Source: an uncultured Alphaproteobacteria bacterium
GTDB lineage: Bacteria; Pseudomonadota; Alphaproteobacteria; Rhizobiales; Pleomorphomonadaceae
NCBI GenBank assembly: GCA_937900425.1
Contig: CALCDT010000009.1
Coordinates: 1-25,521, forward strand
DNA: 25,521 bases
Direction: 5' to 3'
Part shown: piece by piece, positions 15,976 to 22,949 of the stretch
Layout of the letters: every line of letters begins with the position of its first letter
Position numbering within the stretch: the first letter of the stretch is position 1
Position numbers and translations under genes: made by a program
Notes under the pieces: model-generated
Told to the model about the DNA's origin: nothing
The model's database searches: none
Seen by the model: the letters and a program-made list of their open reading frames with translations, nothing else

Positions 15976-16952
15976 TCGGCGGCCTCGGTGTCGGCGCTGC
16001 GGTGCTTGGCGATCTTGAGACGGACATGGTCGCCCGAGGTCACCGAGGCGAAACAGGCCGGATCGGCGCCGGCGACCGGCAGCACCTCGATCAGCGCGTC
16101 GTGGTTGGGCTGGTGGAAGAAGGCGATCGAGGTCCGGTCGGCGGTGCCGAGGTCCGGCGGCAGCACGACGCGGTGGAGGGTCGAGCGCCAGGCGCCGCCG
16201 GTCCAGTCCTGCATCAGGTCGCCGAGGTTGACGACGAAGCTGCCGGGGGTGTCCGGCACCGGCAGCCAGCGACCCTCGCTCAGCACCTCGAGGCCGCCGG
16301 CGGTCTCCTCGCGCTGCAGGATGGTGAGGCTGCCGTAGTCGGAATGGACGCCGGCGCGCAGCTGTCCGGGCCGGGCCGGCCGGGTCAGGGGCGGATAGTG
16401 CAGCACCGACAGGTTGCTGATGTGGCGGTCGACCTTGTCGTCGAAGAAGCGCTCGTCGAGGCCGAGGCCGAGGGCGAAGAGCCGCATTAGGTCGGTGGCG
16501 AGGTCGGTCATCGCGCGGTAGTAGGCCTCGAAGGCGGCCTGAAAGCTGGGGACGCCGCCGGGCCAGACGTTGTCGGCGAAGAAGCCGGCGGCGGCCGGGT
16601 CGGCGCGGTCGGCCGCGGCGACGTCGACCGGGCCGATGTTGAAAACCTCCTTGAGGTCGGCCGGGGCCGGCTCGTCGAGGGAGAGCGACAGGGTCTCGCT
16701 CTCGATCGGGATGAAGCCGCGGTAGACATCGGCACTGACCGAAACCGCCCGCTTCTCCGCGTCGGGCAAGGCGAAGAAGGTGGCGGAGGCGGTGCGGATC
16801 GCCGCGACGGTCTCCGCCGCCACGCCGTGGCCGGAGATGACGAGGAAGCCGATCGAGCGGCAGGCGGCGTCGATCTCCGCGGCCGCCCGCGCCCGGGCGG
16901 CCGGATCGCCGGAGCGGGCGGCGGCGATGTCGATGACGGGAACGGCGGTCAT
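15972..16952 (-). CDS. 2-oxoglutarate/Fe(II)-dependent oxygenase, isopenicillin-N-synthase-like
   Basis: The product has 326 residues. The N-terminal half has the DIOX_N pattern (VPVIDIAA, then SIGFLVISGHGV near 33-44). The catalytic jelly roll shows the iron ligands H203 and D205 in GVHSDYGSLTIL and H260 in STLHRVV, and the 2-oxoglutarate-binding R273 with S275 in RTSIAFF. All active-site residues are intact. Members of this family hydroxylate, desaturate or close rings in small molecules using 2-oxoglutarate and oxygen. It lies between the ABC permease and the flavoprotein genes with ATGA overlaps on both sides, so it probably carries out an early oxidation of the imported substrate. The substrate is not known from sequence. 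Confidence 0.92.
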   Translation of the reverse strand: MTAVPVIDIAAARSGDPAARARAAAEIDAACRSIGFLVISGHGVAAETVAAIRTASATFFALPDAEKRAVSVSADVYRGFIPIESETLSLSLDEPAPADLKEVFNIGPVDVAAADRADPAAAGFFADNVWPGGVPSFQAAFEAYYRAMTDLATDLMRLFALGLGLDERFFDDKVDRHISNLSVLHYPPLTRPARPGQLRAGVHSDYGSLTILQREETAGGLEVLSEGRWLPVPDTPGSFVVNLGDLMQDWTGGAWRSTLHRVVLPPDLGTADRTSIAFFHQPNHDALIEVLPVAGADPACFASVTSGDHVRLKIAKHRSADTEAAE

Positions 16953-17773
16953 GGCAGGGCCTCCACGGGGCGCGAGGCCGCCGGCACGGCGAGCCCCCGC
17001 CGGCGCCGGCGGGCGCGCAGCCGGCGGTAGCTTTCGCTGGCGACGACGATGAGGACGGTGAGGGCGAGCACGGCGACCTGCATGGCGTTGAGGTCGGGGC
17101 GCAGCTCGCGGCGGAACTCGGAGGCGACGATCAGCGACAGCGGCTGGGTGCGGCCGGCGAGGAACATGGCGATGGTGAGGTCGGCGAGCGAGAGGATGAC
17201 GCCGACCGAGAAGGCGCCGGCGAGGGCGCCCTTGAGCTGGGGCAGCAGCACGAGGCGGAAGCTCTGCCAGGGGGTGGCGCCGAGGTCGCGGGCCGCCTCG
17301 ATGAGCCGGTGGTCGAGGCGCACCAGCACGGCCGAGACCAGCACGGTGGCGAAGGGCACCGCGACCAGCGTCTGGGCGAGGATCAGCGCGAGGGCGCCGC
17401 GGTCGAGGAAGACGCGCGAGAGCAGCATCGCCTGGGCGATCGAGAGGACGCTTTTCGGCACCAGGAAGGGAACGAGCACCATCACACCGAAGGCGAGCCG
17501 CCAGCGCAGGCCCGGAGCGGTGAGGGCGAGGGCGGCCATCAGCCCGATCACCATGGTGAGCAGCCCGACCGGCTGGGCGACGAGGAAGCTGGTGACGAAG
17601 CCGGAGTGGAACGAGGCGTTGGCGGCGAGTTCGGCGTACCACTTCAGCGTGAAGCCGGAGAGCGGGAAGGCCATCAGCGCCGAATCGTTGAAGGAGAAGA
17701 CCGCGAGGACGACGAGCGGCAGGTAGAGGAACACCGTCGCGGCGGCGAGGACGGCGAGGGCGGTGCGGGTCAT
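16949..17773 (-). CDS. ABC transporter permease (PotC-like)
   Basis: The product has 274 residues and about six membrane helices, beginning LAVLAAATVFLYLPLVVLAV. The EAA loop that docks with the ATPase is present at about 150-185 (LIEAARDLGATPWQSF, EAA at 159-161, then LVLLPQLKGALAG). The FSFNDSALM stretch after the first helix is typical of the spermidine/putrescine-type permease family (PotC). It is the second permease of a four-part importer whose other genes lie directly upstream in the operon. It overlaps the other permease by ATGA (17773/17770) and the oxygenase downstream by ATGA, tying transport and catabolism together. Confidence 0.9.
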   Translation of the reverse strand: MTRTALAVLAAATVFLYLPLVVLAVFSFNDSALMAFPLSGFTLKWYAELAANASFHSGFVTSFLVAQPVGLLTMVIGLMAALALTAPGLRWRLAFGVMVLVPFLVPKSVLSIAQAMLLSRVFLDRGALALILAQTLVAVPFATVLVSAVLVRLDHRLIEAARDLGATPWQSFRLVLLPQLKGALAGAFSVGVILSLADLTIAMFLAGRTQPLSLIVASEFRRELRPDLNAMQVAVLALTVLIVVASESYRRLRARRRRRGLAVPAASRPVEALP

Positions 17774-18639
17774 CGCGCCCTCCCGAGCACGGCGCGGGCG
17801 CCCTTCAGCCGCAGGATCAGGAAGGCGGCGAGGCTGGCGCAGCCGAACAGGGCGGCGAGCAGGCCGAGGGCGAGGGCGGACGCCATCGGCCAGTCGTAGG
17901 CGGTGCCGAACAGGCTGTCGATCATCGCCATGGCGGTGGCGCCGGCGGTGCCGCCCAGCAGGCTCGGCGTCAGCATCTCGCCGGCGGCGAGGGCGAAGAC
18001 CGCGAAGATGCCCGCGGCGAGCCCCGGCGTCGTCAGCGGCAGCACCACCTTGAAGAAAGCTTCGATCGGTCGGGCGCCGAGATCGCGCGCGGCCTCGATC
18101 AGCCGGCGGTCGACCATCTCGGCCGAGACCCAGATCGACAGCACCATGAAGGGCAGGTTGTTGTAGGTCAGCACGAGGCCGGTGGTGAAGGGCGTGAACA
18201 GCAGCACCTTCAGCGGCTCGTCGACGAGGCCGAGACCTTCGAGCACGGCGTTGACGAGGCCCTCGGCGCCGAGCACCAGCCGCCATGCGTAGATGCGCAC
18301 GATCTCGCCGGTGTAGAGCGGGGTCAGCAGCACGACGACGGCGACACCTTTCCACGCGGTCGGCAGCCGGGCGAGGGCGAGGGCGACGGGATAGCCGATG
18401 ATCGCGGTGATCACCGCCGTCGCGGCGCCCGAGAGCAGCGCCTTGCCGATGAGGTGGCGGTAGGTGCCCGAGGTGACGAGTTCGGCCCACGCCCGCCCGG
18501 AGAGATCGGGGACGAGATCGAAGTCGTCGACGGTGAAGACGCTGAAGACGACGAGGACGCAGAGCGGGGCGAGCGCGCCGAGGCCGACGAAGAGCGCGAC
18601 GGGGATCGCGAGATGGCGCCGGCCGAGGGCGAGGCTCAT
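17770..18639 (-). CDS. ABC transporter permease (PotB-like)
   Basis: The product has 289 residues and about six membrane helices, with the long first periplasmic loop usual for PotB-type permeases. The EAA loop is at about 178-214 (LIEAARDLGARPIEAFFKV, EAA at 182-184, then VLPLTTPGLAAG). The YTGEIVRIYAWR and YNNLPFMVLSIW stretches match polyamine/opine-type permeases. It forms the membrane pore with the next gene product. It starts inside the ATPase stop (ATGA at 18639/18636), so subunit amounts are probably linked by translation. The ligand is unknown; catabolic neighbours point to a ureido or heterocyclic nitrogen compound rather than a simple polyamine. Confidence 0.9.
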   Translation of the reverse strand: MSLALGRRHLAIPVALFVGLGALAPLCVLVVFSVFTVDDFDLVPDLSGRAWAELVTSGTYRHLIGKALLSGAATAVITAIIGYPVALALARLPTAWKGVAVVVLLTPLYTGEIVRIYAWRLVLGAEGLVNAVLEGLGLVDEPLKVLLFTPFTTGLVLTYNNLPFMVLSIWVSAEMVDRRLIEAARDLGARPIEAFFKVVLPLTTPGLAAGIFAVFALAAGEMLTPSLLGGTAGATAMAMIDSLFGTAYDWPMASALALGLLAALFGCASLAAFLILRLKGARAVLGRAR

Positions 18640-19727
18640 CGGTCGTCCCCGGTGACGAAGCAGCGGGCGGGGTCGAGGCCGATCGTGACGGTCTCGCCGA
18701 CGGCGGGGGCGGTGACCGCCGGCAGCAGCATCTCGCAGGAGCCGACGCGCACGCCGACCATGCTGCGCTCGCCCTGGAACACCGCGCGCACAACGGTGCC
18801 CTGGAGCGTCAGCCGGCCGGGACCGGGATGGACGATCTCGGGCCGGATCACCAGCACCGCCGGCGCCCCGACGGCGAGCCCGTCGATCGAGGGGGCCTCG
18901 ACGACGCCGAGGGCGGTGTCGATCGTCGCACTCGCCGGACCGGCGGCGAGGACGCGGCCGTCGAGCAGGGTGGCCTCGCCGATGAAATCGGCGACGAAAC
19001 GCGAGGCCGGGCGGGCGTAGAGCGTCGCCGGATCGGCCTTCTGGGCGATCCGGCCGTCCTTCATCACGACGACGACGTCGGACAGGGCGAAGGCTTCCTC
19101 CTGATCGTGGGTGACGTAGACGAAGGCGATGCCGAGCCGGCGCTGCAGGTCCTTGAGCTCGACCTGGAGATGGGCGCGCATCTTGCGGTCGAGCGCGGAG
19201 AGCGGCTCGTCGAGCAGCAGGAGGCGGGGCTCGGCGACGATGGCGCGGGCGACGGCGACGCGCTGCTGCTGGCCGCCGGAGAGCTGGTGTGGATAGCGCG
19301 CGCCGAAGGCGGCCATGTGAACGGCGTCGAGGGCACGGCCGACCCGGGTCTCGACGTCCGGAACGCCGCGGCGCAGGCGCAGCGAGAAGGCGACGTTCTC
19401 GGCGACGGTGAGATGCGGGAACAGGGCGTAGCTCTGGAACACGGTGTTGACCGGCCGGCGCTCGGGCGGAATGCCGGTGAGGCCGACGCCGTCGAGCACG
19501 AGGTCGCCGGCGTCCGGCGTCTCGAAGCCGGCGATGGTGCGCAGGATCGTGGTCTTGCCGCAGCCCGAGGGGCCGAGCAGGGTCATGAAGGCGCGCTCGG
19601 GCACGTCGAGGTCGACGCCGTCGACGGCCGGAGCCTTGCCGTAGCGTTTGACGAGGCCCCTGACCGACAGCATCAGCGGCGAGGCTTCCGGGGGTGTCGC
19701 GCGCGGCGCGGCAGCGGGTGGGAGCAC
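18636..19727 (-). CDS. ABC transporter ATP-binding protein (PotA-like)
   Basis: The product has 363 residues. Walker A is GPSGCGKTT at 52-60, the Q-loop is VFQSYALFP near 96, the signature is LSGGQQQR at 149-156, Walker B is LLLLDEP ending at D173/E174/P175, and the switch histidine is in YVTHDQEEAF. A TOBE-type C-terminal domain follows from about 265. The start is taken as GTG at 19727, which has GGAGG five bases upstream; the internal ATG at residue 19 lacks a good ribosome site, although homologues often begin near it. It powers the importer formed with the two permeases downstream and the binding protein upstream. The gene is separated from the binding-protein gene by 129 bases with a stem-loop. 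Confidence 0.92.
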   Translation of the reverse strand: MLPPAAAPRATPPEASPLMLSVRGLVKRYGKAPAVDGVDLDVPERAFMTLLGPSGCGKTTILRTIAGFETPDAGDLVLDGVGLTGIPPERRPVNTVFQSYALFPHLTVAENVAFSLRLRRGVPDVETRVGRALDAVHMAAFGARYPHQLSGGQQQRVAVARAIVAEPRLLLLDEPLSALDRKMRAHLQVELKDLQRRLGIAFVYVTHDQEEAFALSDVVVVMKDGRIAQKADPATLYARPASRFVADFIGEATLLDGRVLAAGPASATIDTALGVVEAPSIDGLAVGAPAVLVIRPEIVHPGPGRLTLQGTVVRAVFQGERSMVGVRVGSCEMLLPAVTAPAVGETVTIGLDPARCFVTGDDR

Positions 19728-19784
19728 GGGGCCTCCGAGGGTGGGATGGGCGGCTCCTGGCGCCGCGGTCTCGTTGCGGCGTTT

Positions 19785-19820
19785 CCTCCTCCCCGCGCCC
19801 GGAGTGGGCGGGGGAGGCGG
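19785..19820 (-). repeat. Stem-loop between binding-protein and ATPase genes
   Basis: A 16-base left arm (19785-19800, CCTCCTCCCCGCGCCC) pairs with 19806-19820 with one bulged base and one mismatch around a GGAGT loop. It lies after the binding-protein stop on the transcribed minus strand. Such hairpins between binding-protein and membrane genes often protect the first cistron and reduce the rest, giving more binding protein than permease. No T-run was seen. Confidence 0.5.
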
Positions 19821-19856
19821 AGGGCGCTCCGGCAGGGGACGAGCCGGCGGCGCCCG

Positions 19857-20939
19857 TCAGGCCGCCTTGACCTCGTTCCAGACCTTGATCCAGTCGGAGT
19901 AATTGTCGGGGGCGACCGGCCACATGAAGGAGTTCATGACGTCGAGGTCGTCGATGAAGATCGCCTCCTGCTTCTCTTTCGTCAGCTGGTCGCGGACGAC
20001 CGAGGTCGCGGTGGCGTAGTTGCCGATCTCGGCGATGGTCGCGGCGTAGTCCGGCCCGAGCAGGTAGTTGACGAACTCGTAGCCGATCTCGACCTTGTCG
20101 TCGGGCAGGCTCGCCGGCAGGCCGAAGCAGTCGCACCAGCCCATGATGCCGGCCTTCGGCTTGGCCATGGCGACCGGCAGCTTGTCCTTCAGCTCGTCGT
20201 AGGGCACGCGCCATGAGAAGGCGCAGGTGACCTCGCCGGTGGCGAAGAGGTTGGTGAGGTCGCCGATGGTCTGCCAGTAGGTGCGCAGCAGCGGTTTCTG
20301 GGCGATCAGGAGTTTCTTGGCTTCGGCGAGTTCGTCGGCCGTGAGGGTGAAGGCCTTGTCGCGGGGGATGCCGAGCTGCAGCGCGGCGATGGCGATCGAC
20401 TCGAGGGCGTAGTCGCGCATGGCGAGCTGGCCCTTGTATTTCGGGTCGAACAGCGTCGCATAGCTGGCCTCGCCCTCGATCTTGTCGGTGCGGTAGACGA
20501 TCGGGTTGAGGCCCCAGAGATAGGGCACCGCGTAGACCGCGCCGGCATCGTCGCTCGCCTTGTCGGTGGAGGCGAACGGCGGGTAGAGATACTGCGCGTT
20601 CGGGATCTTCGCCATGTCGAGCGGCTTGAGGACGCCGGCCTTGACGTAGCGCCAGGCGCCGTTGAGCGAGGGGTTGACCACGTCCCAGTCCGACGCGGAG
20701 CCCGTCTTCAGCGCGGCGAACTGGGCGTCCTCGCTGTTGAGGAACGACAGCTTGACCTTGACGCCGGTCGCCTTCTCGAAGGCTTCGACGTATTCGGGAT
20801 GGCCGTTGGAATCCCACGTCGCCCAGACGAGTTCGGAGACGGCGGCCCTGAGCTTCGTCGGCAGGCCCGCCATGGCGAGGGCGCCCCCCGCGGCGATGCC
20901 GCCGAGAAGCCGGCGCCGGCTGATCATCGTTCCCTGCAT
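19857..20939 (-). CDS. Periplasmic substrate-binding protein of the ABC importer (PotD-like), Tat-type signal
   Basis: The product has 360 residues. The N-terminus MISRRRLLGGIAAGGALAMA is a twin-arginine (Tat) signal, with a likely cut near residue 31, so it may be exported folded. The mature part follows the PotD-like extracellular binding fold (ELVWATWDSNGHPEYVEAFE, SDWDVVNPS, YAVPYLWGLNPIVYRTDKI, CAFSWRVPYDELKDKL, PDNYSDWIKVWNEV). The start at 20939 has AGGAGA upstream; the long in-frame extension reaching 21353 is rejected. It is the first gene of the minus-strand operon and sets ligand specificity. The relationship to polyamine-binding proteins is at fold level only; I cannot name the ligand. 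Confidence 0.9.
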   Translation of the reverse strand: MQGTMISRRRLLGGIAAGGALAMAGLPTKLRAAVSELVWATWDSNGHPEYVEAFEKATGVKVKLSFLNSEDAQFAALKTGSASDWDVVNPSLNGAWRYVKAGVLKPLDMAKIPNAQYLYPPFASTDKASDDAGAVYAVPYLWGLNPIVYRTDKIEGEASYATLFDPKYKGQLAMRDYALESIAIAALQLGIPRDKAFTLTADELAEAKKLLIAQKPLLRTYWQTIGDLTNLFATGEVTCAFSWRVPYDELKDKLPVAMAKPKAGIMGWCDCFGLPASLPDDKVEIGYEFVNYLLGPDYAATIAEIGNYATATSVVRDQLTKEKQEAIFIDDLDVMNSFMWPVAPDNYSDWIKVWNEVKAA

Positions 20940-21213
20940 TGCGATCTCCTCTGCGGCCCTTGCCGGGCCCTGGCACCTTGTTCGACGGGGAGTGTGCGTC
21001 GCAGCAGGAGGAGGCGTCCATAACCGGACCGCAATAGAGGATATAGGCCGGGCCAATAGCCGCCCGGTTTTCCGCGGGCGTCGGCGGTCGCCGTGCCGGC
21101 GGCCACGGTGGCGGGCGGCCGTGCGGCCTTGACAGCGATCCGCCGCCCGGCCGATCGTTTCGCTGTTGCGAAATCGCGCGCGCCGCCCGCCGCCAGCCCC
21201 GGACCCTCCCGCC
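20940..21213. promoter_or_regulatory. Divergent control region of the catabolic island
   Basis: These 274 bases separate the two divergent operons. On the plus strand TTGACA (21129-21134) is a good -35, but the -10 region (about 21151-21158) is weak, as expected for an activated promoter. I found no convincing minus-strand promoter, although the AT-richer stretch at 21020-21060 (GGATATAGGCC, TAACC) is the likely site. The island encodes no regulator in the window. Confidence 0.45.
21158..21173. promoter_or_regulatory. Palindromic candidate operator TTTCGC-N4-GCGAAA
   Basis: Two perfect 6-base half-sites, TTTCGC and GCGAAA, are spaced by TGTT. The site falls about 24 bases after the TTGACA, where the -10 or transcription start would be, so a repressor bound here would block the plus-strand operon. 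The cognate regulator is not in the window. Confidence 0.4.
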
Positions 21214-21702
21214 TTGCCCCTGCCGGACCTCGACCACGCCCGCCATCTCCGCCACGCCTTCGTCGTCGCCCGGCGGTCGATGGAGGAGGGCAGCCATCCG
21301 TTCGGGGCGATCCTCGTCGACGGCCACGGCGAGGTGCTGATGGAGCAGGGCAACGCCTATCTGCCCGACCACGACATGACCGGCCACGCCGAGCGGGTGA
21401 TCGCGACGCGGGCCTCGATCCGCTTCCGCCCCGCCGAACTCGCCGAAACGACGATGTACACCTCGGCCGAGCCCTGCGCGATGTGCACCGGCGCCGCCTA
21501 CTGGGCCGGGATCGGGCGCATCGTCTACGGCCTGTCGGAGGCGGCGCTCAAGGAGATCACCGGCGATCATCCGGAGAACCCGACGCTGGACCTGCCCTGC
21601 CGCGTCGTCCTCGACGCCGGCCAGCGCGCCGTCGAGGTGATCGGGCCGATGCTCGAGGACGAGGCCGCCGAGATCCACCGCGGCTTCTGGAGTCGGCGAT
21701 GA
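21214..21702 (+). CDS. CDA-superfamily nucleoside/base deaminase
   Basis: The product has about 162 residues from the TTG at 21214. The zinc-binding, catalytic motifs of the cytidine/guanine deaminase superfamily are intact: HAE in MTGHAERVIATRAS and PCxxC in TSAEPCAMCTGAAYW. The SHPFGAILVDGHGEVLMEQG and DHPENPTLDLPCR stretches place it among the proteins annotated as nucleoside deaminases. It hydrolyses an exocyclic amino or amidine group and releases ammonia; the substrate is not known. The start is uncertain: no ATG or GTG fits, TTG at 21166 is also in frame, and neither TTG has a clear ribosome site. The site at 21214 is preferred because 21166 lies inside the predicted promoter/operator. 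It overlaps the next gene by ATGA. Confidence 0.88.
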   Translation: MPLPDLDHARHLRHAFVVARRSMEEGSHPFGAILVDGHGEVLMEQGNAYLPDHDMTGHAERVIATRASIRFRPAELAETTMYTSAEPCAMCTGAAYWAGIGRIVYGLSEAALKEITGDHPENPTLDLPCRVVLDAGQRAVEVIGPMLEDEAAEIHRGFWSRR

Positions 21703-22949
21703 GCGCCGCGGTGCTTCCGGTCGAGGGCGCATCGATCGTCTTCAACGAGGCCGCCGGCGAGGCGTACACGGCGGACATGGCGGCGATCCTGTCGGACGCC
21801 GCCTTCGCCGAGGCCCTCTCCACCATCTCGGCCTGGCCCGGCTACGCGCCGACGCCGCTGGTCGACCTGCCGGGCCTCGCCGCCGAACTCGGGGTCGGCC
21901 GCCTGCTGCTGAAGGACGAAGGCGGCCGCTTCGGGCTCGGCAGCTTCAAGGCGCTCGGCGGGGCCTACGCGGTGTTCCGGCTGATCGCCGGCCGGCTCGC
22001 CGGCGAGAGCTGCCGCAGCGTCGGCCTCGCCGACGTCGGCAGCGAGGCCTTCCGCACCTGCGCCGCCGCGATGACCGTGACCTCGGCGACCGACGGCAAC
22101 CACGGCCGCTCGGTCGCCTGGGGGGCGAAGCTGTTCGGCGCGCGCTGCGTCATCTTCATCCACCGCACGGTGAGCGAAGGGCGCAAGGCGGCGATCGAGG
22201 CCTTTGGCGCCGAGGTGCGGCGCACCGACGGCAACTACGACGACAGCGTGCGCGAGGCCGAGGAGACGGCGGCGCGCGAGGGCTGGCAAGTGGTCTCCGA
22301 CACCTCCTATCCGGGCTACCGGGACGTGCCGAAATTCGTGATGCAGGGCTACGAGGTGATGGCGGCGGAGGCGGCCGAGCAGATCGGCGAGCCGGCGACC
22401 CACGTCTTCCTGCAGACCGGCGTCGGCGGCATGGCGGCCGCGGTGGCGGCGCTGCTGTGGCGGCGGGCGACCGCACGCGGCGCGAAGCGGGCGAAGGTGA
22501 TCCTCGCCGATCCGGCGGCGGCGGACTGCTGGTACGAGAGCATCGCGGCGGGCCGGCCGGTCGCGGTCGGCGGCGACCTCGACACGATGATGGCCGGGCT
22601 CGCCTGCGGCGAGGTCTCCGAACTCGCCTGGGAGGTGCTGGCGAGCGGCTGCGACGCCGTCGTCCGGCTGCCTGACGCCGGTGCGCTCGCGGCGATGCGG
22701 CTGCTCGCGGACGGCCGCTTCGGCGACCGGCCGGTGGTGGCCGGGGAATCGGCGGTGGCGGGGCTCGCCGCCCTCGCCGCCGTGGCGGCGGACCCGGGCG
22801 CCCGCACCCGGCTCGGCCTCGGCCCGACGTCGCGGGTGCTGCTGTTCGGCACCGAGGGCGACAGCGACCCGGTGCTCTACGAGGAGATCGTCGGCCGGTC
22901 CGGCGCGTCGGTGCGCGCGGCGGCGCAAGCCTGGAGGTCCCCGTCATGA
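21699..22949 (+). CDS. dpaL: Diaminopropionate ammonia-lyase (PLP-dependent)
   Basis: The product has 416 residues, the usual length. It is a fold-type II PLP enzyme: the Schiff-base lysine is K84 in RFGLGSFKALGGAYA, the substrate/PLP loop is TSATDGNHGRSVAWGA, and the phosphate-binding loop is GVGGMAAAV. These are the hallmarks of DpaL/YgeX. The known reaction is 2,3-diaminopropionate to pyruvate plus two ammonia; characterised enzymes accept both D and L forms. The E. coli homologue is in a purine-catabolism-associated cluster. Here it starts inside the deaminase stop and ends inside the start of the D-carbamoylase gene, so all three are translated together. This neighbourhood suggests that its diaminopropionate is made by removing a carbamoyl group from a ureido-amino acid. 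Confidence 0.92.
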   Translation: MSAAVLPVEGASIVFNEAAGEAYTADMAAILSDAAFAEALSTISAWPGYAPTPLVDLPGLAAELGVGRLLLKDEGGRFGLGSFKALGGAYAVFRLIAGRLAGESCRSVGLADVGSEAFRTCAAAMTVTSATDGNHGRSVAWGAKLFGARCVIFIHRTVSEGRKAAIEAFGAEVRRTDGNYDDSVREAEETAAREGWQVVSDTSYPGYRDVPKFVMQGYEVMAAEAAEQIGEPATHVFLQTGVGGMAAAVAALLWRRATARGAKRAKVILADPAAADCWYESIAAGRPVAVGGDLDTMMAGLACGEVSELAWEVLASGCDAVVRLPDAGALAAMRLLADGRFGDRPVVAGESAVAGLAALAAVAADPGARTRLGLGPTSRVLLFGTEGDSDPVLYEEIVGRSGASVRAAAQAWRSPS

